Assembly: GCA_965221215.1 (NCBI GenBank)
Contig: OZ244872.1
Location: 620,001 to 684,000 of the forward strand
DNA length: 64,000 nt
From: Aldehydirespirator sp965221215
GTDB lineage: Bacteria > Actinomycetota > Acidimicrobiia > Acidimicrobiales > Aldehydirespiratoraceae
Direction of reading: 5' to 3'
Of this stretch, positions 9,494 through 18,713 are shown piece after piece. Both the position numbers and the translations under genes were made by a program. Within the stretch, counting starts at the first letter, position 1. Every line of letters starts with the position of its first letter. The notes under the pieces were generated by a model. It did not search any database. It had not been told where the DNA came from and saw only the letters and a list, made by a program, of their open reading frames with translations.

Positions 9494-10424
9494 TGCTCTC
9501 GCCGCAGTGCTGCGGGGCTTGCCGGGCGACAACCCCATGGGGTTGCTGGCAGCGCTGGGCGTCCAGGCCGCCATGGCTGAGCGGGGTGATGATTGCGAAC
9601 TGCATTGGACTGACGAGCCGATTCCCCATGCGGTTGTGAGCCCTCGACGAGATCTCGCCGAGATCGCAGCGGCGGTCCGAATGCTCGCCGAGACTTGGCT
9701 CATGGGCTGGGAGCAGGATGGGGTGCGGGGCGGAGCGTTGGATCAGACAGTCGATCTGTCGTTGAAGCTGAAGCCACCAGAGATACGCGAGTACCTGAGC
9801 AGAGCGAGAGCGTCCGGCGCGGTGGGAGTCCTGGCGCCGTGCCTCCTGGCGGAGGGCAGCCTGGACAACGGTCGAAAGGCCAAACCGTCCGACCTCTATT
9901 TCACGGCGGGTCAGCAGAAGTTCATCCCCACGGTTCGCAAGATTCTCGGCGAGGCAACCGAAGAAGAGATCGTTGACGATATGACGTCGCCGTGGAGCTA
10001 CCACAGCAAGCGCGCATCGTTGATGTGGGATTCCGTGGATGACCGGCGACATGCCTACAGCGCGGCGGATCCCACGTCGTCGCAGAATCCCAAGCGAACG
10101 AATCCCGGCGCGGAGGCACTCGCTGTCCTGGGATTGAGCAGGTATCCGTGCTTTGCTGCGCCAAACAGGACCCTCACGCAGGGATGCTCCGGCACCTGGA
10201 AGCGAGGCAACTTCGTCTGGCCGTTGTGGACGGTACCGGCCACCGCCGCGGCTGTGCGGTCCCTGCTGGCCCAAGTAGCAGCGCCCAGCGGCGAGCACGT
10301 CAGGCGCGGCGAATGGTATCGAGCCTGGGGCATCAGCCGAATAATGCAGTCACAGATCTGGCGTAGCTCCCAGGGAGGTTACGGAACCTTCGGACCGCCT
10401 CGCGTAGTCTGGCAGCGTGATTGA
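9486..10424 (+). CDS. Putative type I-G large-subunit protein (short Cas8/Csx17-Csb3-like)
   Basis: This 312-residue protein starts at a GTG overlapping the cas3 stop. It opens with GLPGDNPMGLLAALGV, the kind of N-terminus seen in Csx17/Csb3-type proteins that occupy the Cas8 position in type I-G loci. It is much shorter than classical Csx17. The second locus has a diverged counterpart of similar length at the same position (18713); both share a P..E.LA..GL...P segment near residues 200-240. The role as PAM-recognising large subunit is inferred from position and from the absence of any other Cas8. A separate 'Cas3-extension' type protein is the alternative. Confidence 0.7.
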   Translation: MTDALAAVLRGLPGDNPMGLLAALGVQAAMAERGDDCELHWTDEPIPHAVVSPRRDLAEIAAAVRMLAETWLMGWEQDGVRGGALDQTVDLSLKLKPPEIREYLSRARASGAVGVLAPCLLAEGSLDNGRKAKPSDLYFTAGQQKFIPTVRKILGEATEEEIVDDMTSPWSYHSKRASLMWDSVDDRRHAYSAADPTSSQNPKRTNPGAEALAVLGLSRYPCFAAPNRTLTQGCSGTWKRGNFVWPLWTVPATAAAVRSLLAQVAAPSGEHVRRGEWYRAWGISRIMQSQIWRSSQGGYGTFGPPRVVWQRD

Positions 10425-10469
10425 TGCCTGCGTGCTGACGGCGTGGGACGGTGCGGCGGCCGTTAACAG

Positions 10470-12119
10470 ATGGCTCAGGACGTGACGGACGTCCCCGAGT
10501 TGGTCCCGGCTCGGATGATCAACGAGTTTGAGTACTGCCCTCGGCTCTTCTACCTGGAATGGGTGCAATCCCGCTTTCAACACAACCAGGACACGATGGA
10601 GGGACTCTACGTCCATCGTGTTGTCGATGCGGGCGGGGGCAGGATGGGCGAAGCCGACGATCCTCCGTTCCGGAAAGCGAAGTCTGTCGAACTGAGTTCG
10701 CGGCGGCTCGGTCTGATCGCCAAGGCCGACATCATCGAGCAGAGGGACGGAGCGGTTTTGCCGGTCGAGGTGAAGCGCGGACGGCCCCCAAAGCACGGCC
10801 CGGCGTGGATGCCGGAGAAGGTCCAGCTATGCACTATCGGCCTGTTGCTGCGTGATAACGGCTACGAATGCCAGGAGGGCCAGATCTACTTCGTAGAGAC
10901 GCGAAAGAGGGCCACGATTCCGCTCGACGACGCTCTGGTGGCGCACACGCTCCAGCTGATTGAGCAGCTTCGCAAGGTTGCCGCCGAGGCCGACGCTCCG
11001 CCACCCCTCGTAGACAGCCCAAAATGCCCGAGATGCTCGCTTGTCGGGATCTGCCTGCCGGATGAGACCAACCTCCACACAGGACGCGCGACCCGCTCGC
11101 CTCGTCGCCTCACTCCGCGCGATTCGGCTGCGAGGCCGCTGTACGTGACCGAGCAGGGCGCTCGGGTCGGCATCCGGTCTGGACGCGTCGTCGTGACCAA
11201 GGATCGCGAGGAACTACAACAGGTTCGCCTCATCGATGTCTCGCAGGTTGCTCTGCATGGCAACGTTCAGGTGAGCAGCCAGATGATGCGGGCCGCCTTC
11301 CGTGAGGAGATACCGGTTTGCTGGTTCTCGTACGGAGGGTGGTTCCAGGGCATCGCGGAAGGGCTTCCGTCCAAGCACGTCGAACTGCGCCGACGGCAGG
11401 TTGCAATTGCTGCGCAGGCCGGACTGCCGATTGCCCAGTCCATGATCGAAGGCAAGTTGCGCAATTCTCGGACCTTCCTGATGCGCAACGCTCGGTCAGA
11501 CGTCAAGCCCGTCATCGAACAACTGAAGTCGCTCGCTGAGTCAGTCGGGCACAGTCAGTCCGTCGAAAGCCTGCTGGGCATGGAGGGCACGGGCGCGCGG
11601 CTGTACTTTTCGAAGTTCTCTTCGATGATCCGCGAACAAGGCATAGGAGACTTCGATTTCACCGGACGCAACCGGAGACCCCCGAGGGATCCGGTCAACT
11701 GCTTGCTCTCATATGCATACGCACTGCTGACCAAGGATCTGACGGCGGTGGCCATTGCGGTCGGCTTCGACCCGTATCTGGGCGTGTTCCATCGGCCACG
11801 CTTCGGTCGGCCGGCACTTGCGCTCGACCTTGCGGAGGAGTTTCGGCCACTGGTCGCTGAGTCGGTCGTCATCAACGCCATCAACAATGGGGAGGTAGGT
11901 GCCAGTGACTTTCTGATCCGAGCGGGAGGTGTTTCGCTCACGCAGGACGGCCGGCGATCGGTCCTGGCTGCCTACGAGCGAAGACTCGACACCGAGGTCA
12001 CCCATCCCACCTACGGATACCGGATCACGTATCGGCGTGTATTCGAGGTTCAGGCTCGCGTGCTGGCGGCTCGCTTGCTGGGAGAGATTCCCGATTACAT
12101 CCCATTCATGACGAGGTAA
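10470..12119 (+). CDS. cas4-cas1: Cas4-Cas1 fusion (type I-G adaptation)
   Basis: This is a 549-residue fusion. Residues 1-~200 are Cas4, a PD-(D/E)XK exonuclease with an Fe-S cluster: Cys23 in EYCPRLFY, a LPVEVKRG nuclease motif, and the C-terminal cysteine trio KCPRCSLVGIC around 186-195. From about residue 220 it is Cas1 integrase, with E372 (LGMEGTGARLYF), H441 (GVFHRPRFGRPALALD) and the following acidic LDLAEEF. Fusion of Cas4 to Cas1 is a hallmark of type I-G. Cas4 trims and PAM-orients prespacers, and Cas1 integrates them with Cas2. It is followed five bases later by cas2. In the second locus the same two activities are on separate, overlapping genes. Confidence 0.95.
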   Translation: MAQDVTDVPELVPARMINEFEYCPRLFYLEWVQSRFQHNQDTMEGLYVHRVVDAGGGRMGEADDPPFRKAKSVELSSRRLGLIAKADIIEQRDGAVLPVEVKRGRPPKHGPAWMPEKVQLCTIGLLLRDNGYECQEGQIYFVETRKRATIPLDDALVAHTLQLIEQLRKVAAEADAPPPLVDSPKCPRCSLVGICLPDETNLHTGRATRSPRRLTPRDSAARPLYVTEQGARVGIRSGRVVVTKDREELQQVRLIDVSQVALHGNVQVSSQMMRAAFREEIPVCWFSYGGWFQGIAEGLPSKHVELRRRQVAIAAQAGLPIAQSMIEGKLRNSRTFLMRNARSDVKPVIEQLKSLAESVGHSQSVESLLGMEGTGARLYFSKFSSMIREQGIGDFDFTGRNRRPPRDPVNCLLSYAYALLTKDLTAVAIAVGFDPYLGVFHRPRFGRPALALDLAEEFRPLVAESVVINAINNGEVGASDFLIRAGGVSLTQDGRRSVLAAYERRLDTEVTHPTYGYRITYRRVFEVQARVLAARLLGEIPDYIPFMTR

Positions 12120-12124
12120 GTGCT

Positions 12125-12424
12125 GTGGCATCGGGGAGAACGCGGTACATCGTGAGCTACGACATCAGCGACGCCAAGCGTCTCAGGCATGTTCACAAGA
12201 CTGTCAAGCGCTTCGGGTGGCATATGCAGTACAGTGTGTTCATATGCGACTTGGATGAGGTTGAGATGCTCATACTCAAGCGTGAAGTAGGGGAGATCAT
12301 CCACCACGGCGAAGACTCCGTAGCGTTCATCAACCTCGGTCCTCCCGCCCACCGAGGCCGCGACTGCTTCAGTTTCATGGGGATCCGGACTGAGTTGCCG
12401 ACATCAGGACCCACGATCATCTGA
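12125..12424 (+). CDS. cas2: Cas2
   Basis: This 99-residue protein has the ferredoxin-like Cas2 start RYIVSYDISDAKRLRHVHKT, with the conserved early Asp, and the FGWHMQYSVFICDL second strand. It bridges Cas1 dimers in the spacer integration complex. The GTG start lies five bases after cas4-cas1. It is the last gene before the leader and array. Confidence 0.95.
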   Translation: MASGRTRYIVSYDISDAKRLRHVHKTVKRFGWHMQYSVFICDLDEVEMLILKREVGEIIHHGEDSVAFINLGPPAHRGRDCFSFMGIRTELPTSGPTII

Positions 12425-12593
12425 TGCGAGCGCTAGGGTAGGACCACAAGCCTAGGGGACCGCTCGTAGCCTTGCATCGCATGGCAAACTGCACCTTGAC
12501 AACAGGATTTAATACTCTCGAAATCCAAGCTTCTCGCAACCGCTCGCAACCGCCCGCGAACACCGAGTTCAGAGGTGCCAAATCAAGCGAGCG
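12425..12593 (+). promoter_or_regulatory. CRISPR leader
   Basis: These 169 bp between the cas2 stop and the first repeat include a relatively AT-rich patch (TTGACAACAGGATTTAATAC) that may carry the array promoter; the hexamer spacing is not ideal. A CGCAACCGC motif is repeated close to the array. The leader is placed on this side because cas2 adjoins it and because the degenerate repeat end is at the far side. Confidence 0.65.
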
Positions 12594-15500
12594 GTCAGGC
12601 CGGACAATTGTCCGGCCCCTCATTGAAGCACTGCGAGGATGAGGCAGTGGGGAACGGAGGTCTGCCCCGTCAGGCCGGACAATTGTCCGGCCCCTCATTG
12701 AAGCGACCGGCCCACATAATGGAGAGTCGTAGTCAGCACGGTCAGGCCGGACAATTGTCCGGCCCCTCATTGAAGCGCGTGAAGGGTGCACCATTGGAGG
12801 CTGATAACTCATGTCAGGCCGGACAATTGTCCGGCCCCTCATTGAAGCTTGTGAATATGTTTCTATGTCAGGGATCACACCAGGAAGTCAGGCCGGACAA
12901 TTGTCCGGCCCCTCATTGAAGCACAACAGAATCCACCGGTAGGTGACTAGCCGCTACTCGCGTCAGGCCGGACAATTGTCCGGCCCCTCATTGAAGCTCG
13001 CATCAGCTTGGGCTTTCGACCGGGCGGCTTGCTCAGGTCAGGCCGGACAATTGTCCGGCCCCTCATTGAAGCAACACTGCGGTGAGGTTGACCTCCAGGT
13101 CGCCGGAGGGGTCAGGCCGGACAATTGTCCGGCCCCTCATTGAAGCGCCAAATGCGCTGTATGCCTTCATCATCATGATTGCTGTCAGGCCGGACAATTG
13201 TCCGGCCCCTCATTGAAGCGAAGGCGAAGCCTTTCCGCTCGCAATGGCACGCTGTACTCGTCAGGCCGGACAATTGTCCGGCCCCTCATTGAAGCGCGGG
13301 TGCATTCGCATCTGCCCTATAAATGGAGACAGGTCAGGCCGGACAATTGTCCGGCCCCTCATTGAAGCGGTACGCGTGCCGTTGGCCTTGCTTGGAGCGC
13401 CCGTGTCAGGCCGGACAATTGTCCGGCCCCTCATTGAAGCCTGTTCACCGCGGCGACGGCCACGTCGTGGAGCGTGGTCAGGCCGGACAATTGTCCGGCC
13501 CCTCATTGAAGCGCCACCCCGGCCATGTCTCCCCCCACCCAACCCGCCGGTCAGGCCGGACAATTGTCCGGCCCCTCATTGAAGCAGCGCTGCCGTCCGG
13601 GGCGATGGCGACGATCTCGATGACGTCAGGCCGGACAATTGTCCGGCCCCTCATTGAAGCCAGCACGACCCCGAGAGGGTGCTGGCCACCACCGTCGGTC
13701 AGGCCGGACAATTGTCCGGCCCCTCATTGAAGCCCGGGCAAAGCCCCGGTGACTTCTTCACCGGTGGCGGGTCAGGCCGGACAATTGTCCGGCCCCTCAT
13801 TGAAGCACAGACCCGTACCGGATGTGGTACGGTGGTGTCATGACGTCAGGCCGGACAATTGTCCGGCCCCTCATTGAAGCATCGGCAGCATTGTAAGCTT
13901 GAGTCTGCACGTTGTAGTCAGGCCGGACAATTGTCCGGCCCCTCATTGAAGCGACAATCTCATGAGGGATCAATCGAAGGTCAGTTCGGGTCAGGCCGGA
14001 CAATTGTCCGGCCCCTCATTGAAGCGCGTTCCTGGGCGCCGAATACCGCACATGGACCTTCAGGTCAGGCCGGACAATTGTCCGGCCCCTCATTGAAGCG
14101 TCTTGACGTGGCCGGGCGGGCCGTGGCGGTTCTTGGTCAGGCCGGACAATTGTCCGGCCCCTCATTGAAGCTGACGCGACGCGATCCGGTGCGCCGCCGC
14201 CGACGCCGGTCAGGCCGGACAATTGTCCGGCCCCTCATTGAAGCTGACGCGACGCGATCCGGTGCGCCGCCGCCGACGCCGTCAGGCCGGACAATTGTCC
14301 GGCCCCTCATTGAAGCATCTTCCGTAGTCGACCGTGAAGGGGCGCAGCAGCGTCAGGCCGGACAATTGTCCGGCCCCTCATTGAAGCTCACGGAACACAT
14401 CCGGCAGCGTATTCCATTGGACTGTCAGGCCGGACAATTGTCCGGCCCCTCATTGAAGCCAGCGTTCGGCGATAGCGGGCGAGCTCTCGGCTGTCGAGTC
14501 AGGCCGGACAATTGTCCGGCCCCTCATTGAAGCCCCGGAGTCGATCCCGGCCGCGGCGGCCGCTGAGCCGATCGTCAGGCCGGACAATTGTCCGGCCCCT
14601 CATTGAAGCTGGCACGAGAACGCCGTCTACCGCGTCGACCGGTCCACGTCAGGCCGGACAATTGTCCGGCCCCTCATTGAAGCTCAGGGTGGCGGATTCT
14701 GCGGGATGAGCGAAGCCCCCGGTCAGGCCGGACAATTGTCCGGCCCCTCATTGAAGCAGGGCGGCGGTGATCGCGAACCTCGACCGGTGGGCCGCGTCAG
14801 GCCGGACAATTGTCCGGCCCCTCATTGAAGCGGGCTGGAACCCGTACCCTCCAGCGACTGCCGTAGCACGTCAGGCCGGACAATTGTCCGGCCCCTCATT
14901 GAAGCCCGGCGGGGAGGTGGCCTGCAACCCACCCGCAGACACAGTCAGGCCGGACAATTGTCCGGCCCCTCATTGAAGCCCTCCTCCTCCGGCGGTGTGC
15001 GCTTGAACCTCCACGGGTCAGGCCGGACAATTGTCCGGCCCCTCATTGAAGCCTCATGTGGTGGTACGCGCTGGACGAGAGCGGCAGGTGTCAGGCCGGA
15101 CAATTGTCCGGCCCCTCATTGAAGCTGGAGCAGGTGAACAACGGGCTTCGCCGCGGCGATCTCGTCAGGCCGGACAATTGTCCGGCCCCTCATTGAAGCG
15201 GAAGAAATCCGAAATAAATCGTCCGTTCGGGTTGCGTCAGGCCGGACAATTGTCCGGCCCCTCATTGAAGCCTTCGAGAAATGGAGGGTGGGAAGCACTT
15301 GCTGGTGCTGGTCAGGCCGGACAATTGTCCGGCCCCTCATTGAAGCCTGCCCGCCGGCTATCGGGGCCGCCCCGCCAACATCCTGGTCAGGCCGGACAAT
15401 TGTCCGGCCCCTCATTGAAGCCGGTGTCAGCGGGCCGCTGTGGGGGTCCGGGGCAGGGGTGTCAGGCCGGACAATTGTCCGGCCCCTCATTGAAGCCGGA

Positions 15501-15843
15501 TAGGCGGACCGGGTACGGGCAATAACGCGCACAGGTCAGGCCGGACAATTGTCCGGCCCCTCATTGAAGCAGGAGGGCTCGTGACCGACGCCACACACTG
15601 GGACCTGGTCAGGCCGGACAATTGTCCGGCCCCTCATTGAAGCCCGATGCCGTACGGTGCTCACATCCACTACGTTCCGGGTCAGGCCGGACAATTGTCC
15701 GGCCCCTCATTGAAGCGCGATGATCTCCTGCGTCACCGGCAGCAGGCCCTCCTGGTCAGGCCGGACAATTGTCCGGCCCCTCATTGAAGCCTGTCGGTCG
15801 GCCCCCGACGGGTCTGGCCACCAGGGTCAGGCCGGACAATTGT

Positions 15844-17259
15844 GGCTCTTCGCGTTTTAGGTGGGAGTGAGGGTGGGGAGCAGTGTCCAGTTGGGTTTGC
15901 CGGCGTAGAGCAGGGCGCGGATTCTGTAGTTGGCGAAGTTGGTGAACCCGAACGCGGCTCGTTTGACGCGTTTGACGAGGTTGTTGGCGGCTTCGGTGGG
16001 GGCGTTGGTGACTCGGGCGGCGTGCCAGTTGGAGATCTGGGTGCGCCAGGTGGAGACGGTGCGGCCCAGCCGGTTGATCTCCTCGGGCAGGCCGGGGTCC
16101 TGGAGGTCCTGCGCGAGCTGTTCGACGGTGGCGGCGCCGGTGTCGTGGTCGTCGATGTCATAGATCGAGCGCAGGGTCTCTTTGGCGTGCCAGGCGTCGC
16201 GGACCTCGCCGTAGGGGTCTCCGGCGTCGAGCAGGCCCCGCAGCCGGACCCGGCCGGCGTCGGTGACGCGCTCGGACGCGGAGACGAGCAGCTTGCGGGC
16301 CCGGTAGAGAGGGCCGTGTCTGCGGCCGCGGTGGCCCAGTGTCTGGTTCTGGACCCTGCGGCGCACTTCGTCGAGAGCGTCGTTGGCGAGCTTCACGACG
16401 TGGAACGGGTCCGCGACCTGGCAGGCGTGGGGCACCGCGGCGCCGAACGCTGAGCGGTAGGGGCCTGAGAGGTCAAGCACCGCCCAGCGAACGGCGGCGA
16501 GCCACGCCGCGGGTCTCCCCAGCAGCCACCGTGCGGGCGCGTCGGCGCTGCGGCCTGGCACTATGTCGAGAAGCTGGCCCCGCCCGACGTCGACGATGCT
16601 GGTCGCCCAGTGCTTGGCCCGGTAGCGGCCCCGTCGCCACATCAGGTGCTCGTCGAGGCCCAGCGCCTCGACATCTGAGATCCGCTCGGTATCAGCCTCA
16701 AGCAGCGCCGAGCCCCAGCGCTGCACCGCGTTGTTGACCGGATGCCACGAGCAGCCCAGATCGCCCGCGGCGTCGTCGAGGGCGCGGCCCTCACCCGCCT
16801 GCTGTGTCGCCCAGCGCCCCGCCCGGGCTGTCAACTTCTCCCGCGGCGGCGCGATCTCGGGATCCTGCTCGCTGACATATCGCACTTCGCAGCCCTCCTC
16901 AAGGCAGCGCCACACCCGCTTGTGCCACACCAGCCGAGCGGGCCTGCCGAACGCCGGGAGGTCCACCAACTCCACCCGCCGCTGCCCGTGGGACCACAGC
17001 GAACCGCCACAGCCCCCACAGGCCGGTCTCGGCGCCCGCAGGCGGACATGCACCCTCAGCGGCTCGCCGTGTTCGTCGTCAACGCCGAGCACCTCCACAT
17101 CGCCCAGTCCCACCAACAGCTCACACATGCGCGTAGGGTCAACTTCCACAGGGATCCTCCAGGTTCTCGGCTGCTTGGACAGCGCCGATTCTGGGGGATC
17201 CCTCGCGTTCAGCCGCGGATACCTGCTGCCGCTACTCCCATCTCAAACGCGGAGAGCCA
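15844..17259 (-). mobile_element. ISL3-family insertion sequence inside CRISPR repeat 45
   Basis: The element is 1416 bp. Its terminal inverted repeats are GGCTCTTCGCGTTT (left) and GGCTCTCCGCGTTT (right, read inward), 13 of 14 identical. An 8-bp target duplication ACAATTGT sits at 15836-15843 and 17260-17267, the length expected for ISL3. The target is the exact centre of the repeat palindrome. It encodes one transposase on the minus strand. Removing the element and one duplication restores a repeat except for its last base. Confidence 0.93.
15857..17149 (-). CDS. ISL3-family transposase
   Basis: This 430-residue DDE transposase has an N-terminal zinc-finger region (CGGCG near residue 45, later CLEEGCEV), a helix-turn-helix region, and the ISL3 catalytic core. 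The core includes VLDLSGPYRSAF, VADPFHVVKLAN and the C-terminal NAPTEAANNLVKRVKR carrying the Glu. Family length is about 400-440, so it looks intact. It ends 13 bp inside the left terminal repeat boundary. Confidence 0.93.
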   Translation of the reverse strand: MEVDPTRMCELLVGLGDVEVLGVDDEHGEPLRVHVRLRAPRPACGGCGGSLWSHGQRRVELVDLPAFGRPARLVWHKRVWRCLEEGCEVRYVSEQDPEIAPPREKLTARAGRWATQQAGEGRALDDAAGDLGCSWHPVNNAVQRWGSALLEADTERISDVEALGLDEHLMWRRGRYRAKHWATSIVDVGRGQLLDIVPGRSADAPARWLLGRPAAWLAAVRWAVLDLSGPYRSAFGAAVPHACQVADPFHVVKLANDALDEVRRRVQNQTLGHRGRRHGPLYRARKLLVSASERVTDAGRVRLRGLLDAGDPYGEVRDAWHAKETLRSIYDIDDHDTGAATVEQLAQDLQDPGLPEEINRLGRTVSTWRTQISNWHAARVTNAPTEAANNLVKRVKRAAFGFTNFANYRIRALLYAGKPNWTLLPTLTPT

Positions 17260-17450
17260 CAATTGTCCGGCCCCTCATTGAAGACCGGTGAACGCCGACG
17301 GTGGATGGTTTGCCGGCGGGTGGTCAGGCCGGACAATTGTCCGGCCCCTCATTGAAGCCAGCTTGGCGGTCGCGCCTGTCGATGAGTGGTGATCGAGTCA
17401 CACCCGCCAGCCGGCAACGGGTTCAGTCCCACCATACGTGGATGAATAAC

Positions 17451-17584
17451 TGGAACATATGGGTTGACGCGACAGGGATTGTGATGTAGTTTCCTCGGCC
17501 ACGCCTCGCTGCCGGGCTGAGCGGCGGCCATCCACGCAAGACGACAGCGCCAGACTCATGCGCTGCCAGACCGAGTGAGGCGCC
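17451..17584 (+). promoter_or_regulatory. Conserved 5' region of coiled-coil cassette B
   Basis: This is the same 134-bp block as at 2642-2775 and 24524-24657. TTGACG and TAGTTT are spaced 17 bp apart, the CAGCGC/GCGCTG hairpin is present, and GAGG precedes the ATG. Confidence 0.55.
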
Positions 17585-18118
17585 ATGACCGCACCCCTCC
17601 CACCTGCAAGGCTCCATCCCCAGCCTCATGACGGCCCGATGACTGATCCCCGACCAGCAGCAACTGAGCCCGCCCCGGTCGTTCGCGACGCGGCGGCGAA
17701 GCCGAGCGCTTGGTCGCGGCTCGCCGAGAACCCGCTGCCGTCCATCCTCGCCGCGGTCATAGTCGTGTTGCTGGGCTACAACCTCACCGTCACCAACGAT
17801 CGGATCAGCGACACCAACGACAGGATCAGCGACACCAACGACAGAATCTCCCGCCTCGAAGACAGGATGGAGGCCAGATTCGCCGCCCAAGAAGCCAAGA
17901 TCGACGCCCTCGACGCCAAGATCGACGCCCTTGATGACAAGGTCGATGCCAAGTTCGGTGAACTGGATGCCAAGATCGACGACTTGAACTTGAAGCTGAC
18001 CGCTCTGATCGTGGCCCTCGAAACCTCCGGCGCCATCGACGGGATCGTCGAGATTCAAGTCACGGCGACCCAGCCGACGGACTACATGTCTGTGGCCAAC
18101 GAAGGCTGGGGACCATAG
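17585..18118 (+). CDS. One-pass membrane coiled-coil protein, copy B
   Basis: This 177-residue paralogue of the protein at 2776 has the same N-terminus, the same transmembrane segment and the same tail start. It has three NDRIS units instead of two and an extra IDALDDKVD unit in the coil. Its last residues (after ATQPTDY) differ from copies A and C, so the copy boundary lies near 18080. It lies between the array and the decayed second cas locus. The function is unknown. Confidence 0.75.
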   Translation: MTAPLPPARLHPQPHDGPMTDPRPAATEPAPVVRDAAAKPSAWSRLAENPLPSILAAVIVVLLGYNLTVTNDRISDTNDRISDTNDRISRLEDRMEARFAAQEAKIDALDAKIDALDDKVDAKFGELDAKIDDLNLKLTALIVALETSGAIDGIVEIQVTATQPTDYMSVANEGWGP

Positions 18119-18128
18119 TACCCAGCAA

Positions 18129-18713
18129 GTGTCACAGGACCGGCGGGACAGTTGCCCGGTCCACCATTCGCTCAATGAAGGCGGGGGCGGCGCCCCCGCA
18201 ATCGCTGTTCGTCGCGTTGCGCAAGAGCGATTCCAGCGCTGGCTCAACCCGAACGCATCGGCGTTCGATGCCGCTGAGGACTACACGCCCCCCATGGCCA
18301 AGTCGAAGATGTCGAGATCTCGGTGGCAGACAGCGCGCGCCGAAGCCGGGTGGCCGAGAGGCGGCCGCCACGAGGAGCTGTCGGCTCGGCTGGTCAAGGA
18401 GTGGCTGGAATCAGGGCCTCATGACCTCAACAGCGACGAGCAAGACCTGCTCGTGCATCTCGTAGTGAGCCATCATGGCTACGGACGACCTCTGGTCGTC
18501 CCAGTGGCGGACGGCACACCCGACACGGTCCGGTGGACCCTCGCGGACGGCACCAACTTGCACGCGTCGTCGGATCTGTCCCAGCCCGACTGGCTCCAGC
18601 CCGGACGCTTCAATCGCCTGAACGACCAGTACGGGCCGTGGGGGCTGGCCCTGCTCGAAGCACTCGTGCGACAGGCCGACCACGAAGTGTCGGCTGCGAC
18701 GGAGGTGCAGTGA
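18129..18713 (+). pseudogene. cas3 remnant (C-terminal part of HD domain), second type I-G locus
   Basis: From about 18228 the reading frame matches the end of the intact Cas3: RFQ after the lost HD motif, LHLVVSHHGYGRPL (compare LHLVGTHHGFGRPL), and the closing YGPWGLALLEALVRQADH (compare YGHHGLAWLEAILRLADH). The helicase and the HDLGK metal motif are missing, so no Cas3 activity can remain. The upstream GTG belongs to the fused flank and is unlikely to be a true start. The truncation also removed csb1 and csb2. The stop overlaps the next ATG by one base, as in an intact operon. Confidence 0.85.
18130..18199 (+). repeat. Possible degenerate CRISPR repeat and GC hairpin before the second cas locus
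   Basis: The stretch starts GTCA, contains the stem GGACCGG/CCGGTCC around GGGACAGTTGC, and ends CTCAATGAAGGC. The order matches the array repeat (GTCA, palindrome, CTCATTGAAGC), but it is longer and diverged. A GCGGGGGC-GGC-GCCCCCGC hairpin follows directly at 18181-18199. Its position between cassette B and the first cas gene parallels the orphan repeat between cassette A and csb1. The resemblance was judged by eye and may be chance. Confidence 0.35.

Larger units (their letters stand above)
12594..17358 (+). CRISPR. Type I-G CRISPR array, 46 repeats / 45 spacers, interrupted by an ISL3 element
   Basis: The repeat is 36 bp. It starts GTCA, contains the 20-bp perfect palindrome GGCCGGACAATTGTCCGGCC, and ends CCTCATTGAAGC. 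I count 44 intact repeats from 12594 to 15790, one split by the insertion (15826-15843 plus 17268-17285, whose last base is A instead of C), and a last one at 17323-17358. Spacers are 35-40 bp. The 3' end ATTGAAGC matches the usual 8-nt crRNA 5' handle, so the plus strand is the crRNA strand and the leader is on the left. Two neighbouring spacers (14172-14208 and 14245-14280) are the same. The near-perfect repeats suggest an active array. Confidence 0.98.

Noticed and set aside
12575..15532. Series of ORFs with repeated QAGQLSGPSLK / SGRTIVRPLIE / ASMRGRTIVRPD peptides
   Set aside because: These are translations of the CRISPR repeats in six frames; the spacing and spacers show an array, not a repeat protein.
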